Shown: positions 6,947-13,854 of the stretch, in pieces | Layout of the letters: each line of letters begins with the position of its first letter | How positions within the stretch are numbered: position 1 is the stretch's first letter | Origin: JALHNF01 sp039809305 | GTDB taxonomy: Bacteria > Patescibacteriota > Minisyncoccia > Phycocordibacterales > UBA5272 | Reading direction: 5' to 3' | Length of the DNA: 15,722 nucleotides | Assembly (NCBI GenBank): GCA_039809305.1 | Contig: JBDHUT010000012.1 | Location: forward strand, 1-15,722 | Notes under the pieces: generated by a model | Seen by the model: only the letters and a program-made list of their open reading frames with translations | What the model was told of the DNA's origin: nothing | Databases searched by the model: none | Program-made: the position numbers and the translations under genes

Positions 6947-9037
6947 ATGGAATTATTTTCATATCTTGGTTTACACACAGCATATCTTTTTATTTTTTCG
7001 CTCGGTTTGAGTTTAGGTTTAGGTGTAACAGTGCTACGAAACGCACTTTTCTTTTTTTCTGCAAAAGACGAGAGAATTTCTCATGATGAGTTTGCTATTT
7101 TAAAAAAATCTCAGGTATTTGTTTGGACAGCACTTCTTTTTTATGGATTTGGAGGATTGGGACTTTTTACTTTGGCATACGAGACAATGCTTACGCTTGG
7201 TATTTTTTATGCCAGCATGGCAATTCTACTCTCGCTTCTTGTGAGTGAGCTTATCTTTTCTTTCTATATTGTTCCGCACTTACAAGATAAAACAAAAGAC
7301 CATAAAAGTATACTTGGAACACCGTTTCTTGTTGGCGGAGTAGTTTCTGTAGTCTCATGGGTTTTTCTTCTTCTACATCACTTATTTTTCCATTCATCTA
7401 TAAGCTACTTTTTGTTTATGGCGTTCTATGTAGTAAGTATAAGTGTTGGGCTTTTTATTGTATGGCTTATTTGTAGAAACTTTTTACACACAAAAAACGA
7501 TCTTATTTTTAAGCGAGCCATCACGGTAACACTTTTTCTTTCGCTTGTGTTTAGTGTTGTTTGGACTCTTTTTCCAAAAGAAGAAATTCCTGTGATAGCG
7601 ACTGTCGAAAAAGAAAATATCTCCGAAAAAAGTGGGGCAACATATACTTTTGATGATGTAGCGCTTCATAATAATTCTGAAGACTGCTGGCTTGTTATTG
7701 ATAACAAAGTGTTTAATGTAACTGAAGCATCGCGTTTACATCCAGCAATGTTTAATTGTGGTACAGATGCAAGTGTGAATTATCACAAAAATCACGGACA
7801 AGGTATTCGTGACAAAATGATGAAATTTTATATTGGAGAATTACGAGAAGGTACAGGAATAACCAATGTAGATTTTCCTTTTGAGAAAAAAGAAGCACTA
7901 AAACCATATCGTGAGCTGTATGTAGAAGAGGGGTCATGGAATCCTCGTGAGCTTATGCTTGTTGTTGAAAAAGATGCAGAAAAACTTCTTATCATTGATG
8001 GTACAACACACAAAGCTATTGCGCGTATTCATGATGTTGGTTTTCAACCACATACATCGGTGTATACCTCAGACGCCAAATTTATGTTTATTATTTCTCG
8101 CGATGGTTGGCTTACCAAAATAAACCTTGAGACACTAGAGCCTGTGACTTCGGTAAGTGTGGGAAAAAATTCTCGCGGGACAGCTATCACAGACAGTGAC
8201 AAATACATTGCTGTGGGTAATTACGAGCCAGGTAATTTAGTCATTCTTGATGCCAAAACAATGAAAATTGTGAAAGAGATCCCACTTAAAGGCGAAATGA
8301 ATGGTAAAGAAATAGAATCACGTGCTGGAGCGGTGCTTGAAGATGGTAATCGAATCGTAGTTGCTCTTAAGGACTTAAATAGTGTTTGGGTTGTTGACAC
8401 TGATCTAGAGAACATTCCTGTTTCGTATAAATTTCCAAATATTGGAGGTAATGTACCCACGCTTCATGATGCGTTTCTTACGGCAGACGGTAAGCACTAC
8501 ATTGTTGCCTCTCAAGGATCAAAAACCGTATGGGTGCTTGACCTAGAAACCATGAAGCCTGTTGCAGAAGTAACAACAGGAGAAACTCCTCATACAGGTT
8601 CTGGTGCTACGTGGGGCGATTCTATTTATATTCCTGCACTTGGTGAAGGTCTTATTACTGTTATTAATACCAAAACTTGGGAGCCTACAAAATATATCAA
8701 AACAGGTGGCCCAGGGCTTTTTGTACGAAGTTATCCAAAAGATCCAACGTATCCATATGTGTGGGCAGACACAGCTTTTGGTGATCATAAAGACGAAATC
8801 TATGTCATTGACGCAAGAACAAATGAAATAGTAAAAACAATTATTCCAGTGAAAGGGGAAGGCTCATGGCACCCAGAATTCACGCTTGATGGAAAGTTTG
8901 TGTATGTGGTGTCTCAAACTGCAAATGAAGTAGAAGTATACGACGCGTACACATTTGAGATAGTAAAACGTATTACTGCAAATACTCCATCTGCTGTATC
9001 TAATGTTGGATTGAGAATAGAGGAGCCGGGGTTGTAG
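6947..9037 (+). CDS. Membrane-anchored cytochrome b5 / cytochrome d1-propeller fusion (putative nitrite-reductase-like)
   Basis: A 696-residue fusion. Residues 1-210 hold about six membrane helices (near 6-31, 55-78, 83-110, 122-147, 151-178, 188-210). Residues 228-300 form a short cytochrome b5-like domain with likely haem ligands His265 (HPAM, usually HPGG) and His283, ending YIGEL. Residues 315-696 match the d1 propeller of cytochrome cd1 nitrite reductase (NirS). The proximal haem-d1 His aligns with His369 (GFQPH, followed by FIISRDG). The two distal-pocket histidines align with His507 (TLHD) and His549 (TPHTGSGA), 42 residues apart compared with about 42-43 in NirS. GGPGLFVRSYP aligns with the NirS GGGSLFIKTHP region. 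Basic loops follow helices 1, 3 and 5, so the soluble domains are predicted outside the membrane. NirS normally carries a c-type haem domain instead; the b5 replacement and membrane domain are unusual. NirN/NirF-like or non-haem roles remain possible. No d1-haem synthesis genes are in the window. Confidence 0.8.
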   Translation: MELFSYLGLHTAYLFIFSLGLSLGLGVTVLRNALFFFSAKDERISHDEFAILKKSQVFVWTALLFYGFGGLGLFTLAYETMLTLGIFYASMAILLSLLVSELIFSFYIVPHLQDKTKDHKSILGTPFLVGGVVSVVSWVFLLLHHLFFHSSISYFLFMAFYVVSISVGLFIVWLICRNFLHTKNDLIFKRAITVTLFLSLVFSVVWTLFPKEEIPVIATVEKENISEKSGATYTFDDVALHNNSEDCWLVIDNKVFNVTEASRLHPAMFNCGTDASVNYHKNHGQGIRDKMMKFYIGELREGTGITNVDFPFEKKEALKPYRELYVEEGSWNPRELMLVVEKDAEKLLIIDGTTHKAIARIHDVGFQPHTSVYTSDAKFMFIISRDGWLTKINLETLEPVTSVSVGKNSRGTAITDSDKYIAVGNYEPGNLVILDAKTMKIVKEIPLKGEMNGKEIESRAGAVLEDGNRIVVALKDLNSVWVVDTDLENIPVSYKFPNIGGNVPTLHDAFLTADGKHYIVASQGSKTVWVLDLETMKPVAEVTTGETPHTGSGATWGDSIYIPALGEGLITVINTKTWEPTKYIKTGGPGLFVRSYPKDPTYPYVWADTAFGDHKDEIYVIDARTNEIVKTIIPVKGEGSWHPEFTLDGKFVYVVSQTANEVEVYDAYTFEIVKRITANTPSAVSNVGLRIEEPGL

Positions 9038-9068
9038 GGGGGGGTGATTTCAAGAGTTTTTACCAAAC

Positions 9069-9097
9069 AAAATATGCCCGCCTAAGAGGGTTATTTT
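9069..9097. terminator. Imperfect hairpin after the b5-d1 gene, possible terminator
   Basis: AAAATA-T-GCCC (9069-9079) can pair with GGGT-TATTTT (9088-9097), with one bulged T and an 8-base loop. The T-rich right arm could act as the release tract for the gene upstream, and the arrangement is nearly symmetric for the other strand. It is weak compared with the terminators at 1988 and 13302. Confidence 0.35.
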
Positions 9098-9125
9098 AGA
9101 CTTTGTGGTCACAGATAATTTTTTG

Positions 9126-9169
9126 CTAAAAATTTCCGTGAGCTCGCCTCTTCGCGCTCCTTAGTTTAG
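9126..9169. other. Structured intergenic segment (nested inverted repeats)
   Basis: Within the non-coding stretch 9038-9191, CTAAA (9126-9130) pairs with TTTAG (9165-9169). Inside it GAGC-t-CG (9140-9146) can pair with CG-c-GCTC (9153-9159) around CCTCTT. The segment is clearly GC-richer than the surrounding DNA. It lies downstream of tRNA-Glu on the minus strand and downstream of the b5-d1 gene on the plus strand. It may be a repeated intergenic element, a small-RNA fold or chance. Confidence 0.35.
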
Positions 9170-9172
9170 AAA

Positions 9173-9192
9173 ACAAAAATGTTTCTTTTTGT
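9173..9192 (-). terminator. Weak A/T-stem terminator candidate after tRNA-Glu
   Basis: Read on the minus strand, ACAAAAA and TTTTTGT form a 7-bp stem with a 6-base loop, followed by TTTC. It begins at the tRNA discriminator base. Its almost pure A-T stem makes it a weak candidate. Confidence 0.25.
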
Positions 9193-9263
9193 GACCCTAC
9201 GGAGAGTCGAACTCCGGTTAGCGGATTGAGAACCCGCTGTCCTAACCACTAGACGATAGGGCC
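9192..9263 (-). tRNA. tRNA-Glu, anticodon CTC
   Basis: A complete 72-base cloverleaf on the minus strand. The acceptor stem is GGCCCTA with TAGGGTC (one G-U pair) and discriminator A. The D arm is GTCTAGTGGTTAGGAC, typical of bacterial tRNA-Glu. The anticodon stem GCGGG/TCCGC encloses the loop TTCTCAA, so the anticodon is CTC, reading GAG. The T arm is CGGAG/CTCCG with loop TTCGACT. The 3' CCA is not encoded (CAA follows the discriminator), so it must be added by CCA-adding enzyme. The gene is divergent from fecR. Confidence 0.95.
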
Positions 9264-9282
9264 GAAATGGCTTACATAGAGC

Positions 9283-9311
9283 ACTGTACCTGTTTTGTGC
9301 ATAATTTTCAA
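9283..9311 (-). promoter_or_regulatory. Promoter of tRNA-Glu
   Basis: On the minus strand, -35 TTGAAA (plus 9306-9311) and -10 TACAGT (plus 9283-9288) are separated by exactly 17 bases. The -10 ends 19 bases before the mature tRNA 5' end, leaving a short 5' leader for RNase P. The -35 lies close to the fecR start on the other strand, so the two divergent promoters share about 60 bases. Confidence 0.7.
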
Positions 9312-9327
9312 TACCAAGCTGTTTTTA

Positions 9328-9336
9328 TGCTAGGAT
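9328..9336 (+). promoter_or_regulatory. Extended -10 for fecR (possible leaderless transcript)
   Basis: TGCTAGGAT has the TGn extension followed by TAGGAT (4 of 6, keeping the key A2 and T6). It ends 6 bases before the ATG at 9343, predicting a start at the A of the start codon. No Shine-Dalgarno precedes this gene. Confidence 0.35.
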
Positions 9337-9342
9337 ATATTA

Positions 9343-10638
9343 ATGAAAAAAATAGGTATTGCGGTACTTGGCGTGGCAGTCGCGGCGGCCCTCTTTTTTG
9401 TATTTAGCTTAAAACAGCCTGAAAATGCTCAAATCCTTCAAAATGAGCCTATTTCAGAAGAAATAATCACTCTTTATCGTGAGTTCGGAGATGTTTTTTA
9501 CACTAATCCAGGATCAACGGAAATAAAGCTTTCTCCTGAAGTACCTAGCGCTCAGGTATTCTCTGGCTCTGAAGTGCGGACACAAGAAGGCTCTGCTTAT
9601 ATTCTTTTCCCAGATAATTCGATGATGTCTATCGACAAAAATACAACCCTTGTCATTGAATACTCAAAAGAAAAAGTTTCGATACTTCAGACGCTTGGTA
9701 ACACGTACCATCGAGTAAAAACACTTGAATCAGGGCAACAATACGAGGTGCGTACACCTGGCACACTTGCGGCGGTACGTGGCACAAAGTTTGCTGTGTA
9801 TCTTGACGGCAAAACAAAAAAAGCAAAAGTGAAAGTGACTGAGAGTAAAGTGAATGTAAAAAAGCTCGACAGTACGAAACCACTCAAAGAAGCTCCGGTT
9901 GTGCTAGAAGAAATTGACGTCCCAGAAGGTGCACAGGTAGATGTGCCAGATACTTCGCTTCAGGTTACTCGGCCGATGGCAATTCTCATGATGAAGAAAG
10001 AAGACCGACAAGACGGTGGGTGGATGGAGCGAAATGAAATTGTAGATAAAGCAACAGAACGTCCAGAAACACGTCGTGAGTTTATCCAAAAAATGATTGA
10101 ACGTTCAAAAAATGAACGAGAGGGGATGACTGACAAGGAAAGAATGGAGGCGCTTCGAGAGCGGGTACAACAATTGAAGCAGGAAATGGGAATAGAAGAT
10201 AAACCTGTTTTAGAACAATCCGATGATTCTCGACTTCTTGTAGCAAAGCAGCCGCTTCCTGAAGGCGAAGTTCCAAAGTTGCCAATAGCACCCACTCTTT
10301 TAAATGAACCACCTACTGTGATTGATGATGAAAATCTCCCACCTCTTGATCCAAATACAAGCGACAGTAATGATCCTTTTGTGCTCGAGTTTGATCGTCG
10401 ATACGAATACTGGTTCCCAATTTACGAAGATAAGCTAACCCTTTGTTCACGGGTAAATCCACTTACTCCTGAAATACTAAAAGCAAGACTTCTGGCGTTC
10501 GAAACCAATTACAAAGGTATTGTGCCAAACAAAGATGGAATCTTTAACTTCTTAAGGTCTGCAAAAGCATATTGTGCATCGTCTGGTACTGACAATCGTG
10601 TATTAGATGAAGAATACACAACTGCGTATCCATTCTAA
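9343..10638 (+). CDS. FecR-domain membrane-anchored protein
   Basis: A 431-residue protein with an N-terminal membrane helix (about 4-22) and an extracytoplasmic FecR domain (about 45-175). The hallmark is the block VRTPGTLAAVRGTKFAVY (136-153), preceded by FPDNSMMSIDKNT. A highly charged segment predicted to be helical follows (about 218-285), then a proline-rich linker (about 300-345) and a C-terminal region (about 345-431) with Cys368 and Cys411 that I do not recognise. FecR domains in other bacteria relay surface signals to membrane or transcription partners. The coding region meets or overlaps the CHASE2 cyclase gene, so the two products probably work together. No sigma factor or TonB receptor is nearby, so this is not a classical iron-uptake FecR. 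The ligand is unknown. Confidence 0.85.
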   Translation: MKKIGIAVLGVAVAAALFFVFSLKQPENAQILQNEPISEEIITLYREFGDVFYTNPGSTEIKLSPEVPSAQVFSGSEVRTQEGSAYILFPDNSMMSIDKNTTLVIEYSKEKVSILQTLGNTYHRVKTLESGQQYEVRTPGTLAAVRGTKFAVYLDGKTKKAKVKVTESKVNVKKLDSTKPLKEAPVVLEEIDVPEGAQVDVPDTSLQVTRPMAILMMKKEDRQDGGWMERNEIVDKATERPETRREFIQKMIERSKNEREGMTDKERMEALRERVQQLKQEMGIEDKPVLEQSDDSRLLVAKQPLPEGEVPKLPIAPTLLNEPPTVIDDENLPPLDPNTSDSNDPFVLEFDRRYEYWFPIYEDKLTLCSRVNPLTPEILKARLLAFETNYKGIVPNKDGIFNFLRSAKAYCASSGTDNRVLDEEYTTAYPF

Positions 10639-12559
10639 AAACGTGAAAAAAAATAGTTTTTCTAAATCAATTCATAAATCTTTTTTCGTTGTTTGGTTTG
10701 CGGCTATTATTCTTCTTACTTGGGTACTTCAGTGGAATGTTTTCCAAAACATAAATAATCTTTTTTTTGATCCGCTGACGACTGGTACACCACGAAAAGA
10801 TGTTGTCATTGTTGGGATCGACGAATTAAGTCTTGCGCGATACGGAGCGTTTCCGTGGGATAGAGATATCTACGCAAACCTTCTTACTTCACTCGATACA
10901 TATAACCCTCGTGTAGTTGGTTTTGATATTTTATTTGCTGAATCACGAAAAGGGGATGAAGTTTTAAAAAATACGCTTCGTACCATAAACACAGATATTG
11001 TGTTTGGTTCAAAATTAGAGTCGGAGACATATATCCCATCTTTGTATACAGGGATTTCCCCTCGAGTATTTGAAGGTGTTGTCAATGTATTTCCAGATAA
11101 TGATGCAAAAGTGCGTTCAGTGCAAAATTATTTTGCATACGGTAAAGAGTGTCTTCCTTCTTTTTCAAAAAAAATAATTACTGTCGCAACAAAATCAAGT
11201 GAGTATGTACCAGGGGGGTGTGATACGACACAAAACCTTTTTCGTTATCAGGAAAATATCTCTAAAATTAGTTTTGTTGATGTTGTAGACAAAAGTGTCC
11301 CACTTGATGCATTGAAAGATAAGATTATTCTTGTCGGATTTGCAACAACAGATCTTGAGCAAGATTCTTTCTTCGGACTTTTTGGAAGTAAAATAAATGG
11401 AGTAGAAATACACGCAAGTGCTGTTGCCCACACGCTCAATAATGCACATCTTGAAAAGGTCTCACCATTGCTTACTTTGGCTGTGAATATTATCTTTGCG
11501 TTTCTACTTGCGCTCCTGCCATTTTTTGTAAAACGATTTACTACCCAGATCAGTATTTTAGTTGCGGTCGGTGTACTTACTTTCCTTGGCGCTGTTATTG
11601 GGTATGAGTTTGGGTATAAAACGTATGTACCGTGGGCAATAGGCTTACCGTTGTTTTCATACGGATTGAGTCTTGTGTACTCGTATATTTCGAACATTCG
11701 TAAAAATGAATATCTCAAGAAACTTTTTGGCACATATGTACACCCATCTCTTTTAGATGAGTTAATAAAAGATCCATCCCGACTTAAATTAGGGGGCGAA
11801 AAACGCTATATGACAGTACTTTTTTCTGACGTGCGTGGATTCACCACTTTCTCAGAAAAACTCTCTCCAGAAGGGCTTGTAGACTTGCTTAATGATTACC
11901 TAAACACTATGTCACCGATCATTTTAGAGCGACGTGGCACCATCGATAAATATATCGGTGATGCAATCATGGCCTTTTGGAATGCGCCTGTGGTAACAGA
12001 AAATCATGAACTGCTGGCTGTAGAAGCGGCACTTGTTATGCAAGAAAAATTAGTTGAATTTAATAAAGCACAAGCAGGTGCTGACGGAATGAAGCTGGGT
12101 ATTGGTATTGGAGTAAATTCAGGGGACATGGTGGTGGGAAATATGGGAAGTGACGAACGTTTCAACTATACCGTAATGGGTGATGCGGTAAATACCGGAT
12201 CACGCTTTGAAGGACTTACTAAGAAATATGGTGTGGTTATTATTGTGGGGGAATCAACTCGAAACGCAATTACGGGCGATATGATTCTCTTCCGTAAACT
12301 TGATGTCATGACAGTAAAAGGGAAAAGTGAGCCTACTACTATTTATGAACCACTTCGAGCGAGTGACTCAATGAAAGTATTTATTGCAAACTATGAACAA
12401 GGTTTTGAAGCGTATCTAAAGGGTGACTTTGCTACTGCAAAAAAATATCTATCACCCCTTGCAGAACATGGCGATGAACCTTCAAAAATACTTCTCGAGC
12501 GTATGGAAGTAATTGATGTGAGTGCATGGAAAGGTGTCTGGAAGTGGGATGAGAAGTAG
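10607..12559 (+). CDS. CHASE2-domain class III adenylate cyclase
   Basis: A 650-residue membrane cyclase that makes cAMP from ATP. It has an N-terminal helix (about 26-43), an extracytoplasmic CHASE2 sensor (about 50-285; RYGAFPWDRDIYANLL and GFDILFAE are typical), three membrane helices (about 285-362) and a cytoplasmic catalytic domain (about 398-545). A C-terminal tail has a TPR-like stretch around EAYLKGDFATAKKYL. The active site is complete: metal ligands Asp408 (FSDVRGFT) and Asp452 (YIGDAIMAFW), adenine-selecting Lys448 and Thr522 (class IIIb pattern), and transition-state Asn529 and Arg533. The ATG at 10607 overlaps fecR by 32 bases. A GTG at 10643, four bases after the fecR stop and 12 codons further in, is an equally plausible start. 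No cAMP receptor is seen in the window. Confidence 0.92.
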   Translation: MKNTQLRIHSKNVKKNSFSKSIHKSFFVVWFAAIILLTWVLQWNVFQNINNLFFDPLTTGTPRKDVVIVGIDELSLARYGAFPWDRDIYANLLTSLDTYNPRVVGFDILFAESRKGDEVLKNTLRTINTDIVFGSKLESETYIPSLYTGISPRVFEGVVNVFPDNDAKVRSVQNYFAYGKECLPSFSKKIITVATKSSEYVPGGCDTTQNLFRYQENISKISFVDVVDKSVPLDALKDKIILVGFATTDLEQDSFFGLFGSKINGVEIHASAVAHTLNNAHLEKVSPLLTLAVNIIFAFLLALLPFFVKRFTTQISILVAVGVLTFLGAVIGYEFGYKTYVPWAIGLPLFSYGLSLVYSYISNIRKNEYLKKLFGTYVHPSLLDELIKDPSRLKLGGEKRYMTVLFSDVRGFTTFSEKLSPEGLVDLLNDYLNTMSPIILERRGTIDKYIGDAIMAFWNAPVVTENHELLAVEAALVMQEKLVEFNKAQAGADGMKLGIGIGVNSGDMVVGNMGSDERFNYTVMGDAVNTGSRFEGLTKKYGVVIIVGESTRNAITGDMILFRKLDVMTVKGKSEPTTIYEPLRASDSMKVFIANYEQGFEAYLKGDFATAKKYLSPLAEHGDEPSKILLERMEVIDVSAWKGVWKWDEK

Positions 12560-12560
12560 T

Positions 12561-13301
12561 ATGGCAGACTACAGTGCATATGCAGACGAGTGGCACAAGA
12601 ATAGGAAAAACAAACGGAGTCACTCAAAAGAATATATAGAAAAGCCCGGTGTCTACGAAGCTATTAGTGACGTTCGTAATCAAGATATTTTAGTACTTGG
12701 TTGTGGGTCTGGTGTTGAATGTGATGAGCTTATACAAAAAGGTGCACGGAAAGTGCATGGTATAGATAATGCAAAGAGGCTTATAGAAATAGCTCAAAAA
12801 GAATATCCACAGTGTACTTTTTCTTGTGAAGATATTCGTTCGTTTAATGTACAAAAAGAAAGCTATGACGTATGTATTGCAAGTTTGGTGATGCATTATG
12901 TTCCTGACTGGCAAGAAACATTTTCTCGGGTTTGGCAGTCGCTCCGACCGGGTGGAATTTTTGTTATGTCACTCAATCATCCAGTAAAGTTTGGTGCGGA
13001 GATTGCGCGTGGCGCAGACTATTCTGCAATACTTGGGTATGAAAAAGGGAAGAGTGAGGTGAAAGTATATGGTGACTATTTAAATAAACGAAGAATAAAA
13101 GATGTCTGGCTTGGTGGACTTGAAGTCGAGTTTTATCATCAGTCTATAGAAGATATTTTAAAAGAAGTCTTGCGATCACCGTTCAAACTTGTATCTTTGT
13201 CTGAACCAAAACCAATAGAGCGTGCCCAAAAAGAAGATCCAGAATTCTATGAGATCCACTCTAAGATTCCGCAGTTTTTGATACTCAAATTACAAAAATA
13301 A
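12561..13301 (+). CDS. Class I SAM-dependent methyltransferase (type 11 / UbiE-like)
   Basis: A 246-residue Rossmann-fold methyltransferase. Motif I is ILVLGCGSGVECDEL (43-57), the acidic end of strand 2 is HGIDNAK (66-72), motif II/III is ED-IRSF near 90, and SLRPGGIFVMSLNHP (128-141) is the post-motif strand. The N-terminus MADYSAYADEWHKNR is typical of small-molecule methyltransferases of this group. The substrate cannot be told. The start at 12561 is one base after the cyclase stop, showing translational coupling. An in-frame ATG at 12522 inside the cyclase gene would add 13 non-family residues and is rejected. It is the last gene of the fecR-cyclase unit, but a functional link to cAMP signalling is only inferred. 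Confidence 0.85.
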   Translation: MADYSAYADEWHKNRKNKRSHSKEYIEKPGVYEAISDVRNQDILVLGCGSGVECDELIQKGARKVHGIDNAKRLIEIAQKEYPQCTFSCEDIRSFNVQKESYDVCIASLVMHYVPDWQETFSRVWQSLRPGGIFVMSLNHPVKFGAEIARGADYSAILGYEKGKSEVKVYGDYLNKRRIKDVWLGGLEVEFYHQSIEDILKEVLRSPFKLVSLSEPKPIERAQKEDPEFYEIHSKIPQFLILKLQK

Positions 13302-13340
13302 ACAAATAAACCACCAAAGAGGTGGCTTTTTTATTTGTTT
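13302..13340. terminator. Bidirectional terminator between the methyltransferase and yqeY
   Basis: CCACC (13311-13315) and GGTGG (13321-13325) form a GC stem with loop AAAGA, followed on the plus strand by C and six T. The flanking AACAAATAAA (13301-13310) and TTTATTTGTT (13330-13339) are also complementary, extending the structure and giving a T-rich tail on the minus strand. It serves both convergent genes. Confidence 0.88.
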
Positions 13341-13348
13341 TTTTGTAT

Positions 13349-13813
13349 TTATTGTACGAGTCTATCTACAACTTTCTTCACATCGGCTCCATCTGCTTTA
13401 CCAGCGAGTTCTTTGATGATCATTCCAGTGAACTTTCCGAGAGATGTTTTGTCCACGGTTCCAGCCTCTGCAATCTTTGCTTTTACAACTTCTTCAATTT
13501 GTGATTCTGACATCATTTGTGGAAGAAATTGTTCGATGATTGCAAGCTCTGCTTTTTCGCTGTCTGCAAGATCTTCTCGTCCTCCGGCAACAAATTGCTC
13601 AATAGAATCTTTTCGTTTCTTTTGCTCGCGTTTGAGGACAGTCATTGCGTCTTCATCTGAAATGGGTTCTTGAGGAGGGATACCTTTGTTTACGAGTTCA
13701 TTAGTAAATCCAGAACTAATACCACGAAGCGCCATGAGAGCTACGCTATCTTTTGCGATCATAGCTTCTTTTAACTTTGCTTTTACTGTTTCTTGAATTG
13801 TCATAATTTTCAT
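13349..13813 (-). CDS. yqeY: GatB/YqeY domain-containing protein
   Basis: A 154-residue YqeY-family protein, a helical domain related to the C-terminal tRNA-binding part of the amidotransferase subunit GatB. The cellular role is not firmly known. Family features: an N-terminal helix with KLKEAMIAKDSVALMALR, then KREQKKRKDSIEQF, GREDLADSEKAEL, IIEQFLPQMMSESQIEEV, and GKFTGMIIKELAGKADGADV near the C-terminus. The start at 13813 (MKIMTIQ) could instead be Met4 at 13804; both fit. It is divergent from rmuC and convergent with the methyltransferase. Confidence 0.92.
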   Translation of the reverse strand: MKIMTIQETVKAKLKEAMIAKDSVALMALRGISSGFTNELVNKGIPPQEPISDEDAMTVLKREQKKRKDSIEQFVAGGREDLADSEKAELAIIEQFLPQMMSESQIEEVVKAKIAEAGTVDKTSLGKFTGMIIKELAGKADGADVKKVVDRLVQ

Positions 13814-13836
13814 TCTACCACAAAGCAGATTTGAGG

Positions 13837-13844
13837 TATATAAT
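13837..13844. promoter_or_regulatory. Near-symmetric -10 element shared by yqeY and rmuC
   Basis: TATATAAT gives TATAAT on the plus strand (13839-13844, 10 bases before the rmuC ATG at 13855) and TATATA on the minus strand (13837-13842, about 24 bases before the yqeY start). The intergenic space is only 41 bases, so the two divergent genes may share one -10 region. No -35 is clear on either side. Confidence 0.4.
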
Positions 13845-13854
13845 GCAACGTAAT

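Noticed and set aside
9037..9044. G8 tract at the b5-d1 stop codon as a phase-variation switch
   Set aside because: The run starts with the G of the TAG stop, so length changes fall after the stop and cannot alter the protein.
11248..11733. Minus-strand open frame of 161 codons opposite the CHASE2 cyclase
   Set aside because: It lies opposite a well-conserved sensor and membrane region; no family features and no promoter or ribosome site.
12522..12560. Longer start for the methyltransferase inside the cyclase gene
   Set aside because: The 13 extra residues do not resemble the family. The ATG at 12561 immediately follows the cyclase stop.
13831..13854. TTG 13831 or ATG 13843 as the rmuC start
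   Set aside because: Both overlap the -10 TATAAT. The ATG at 13855 leads straight into the membrane helix.
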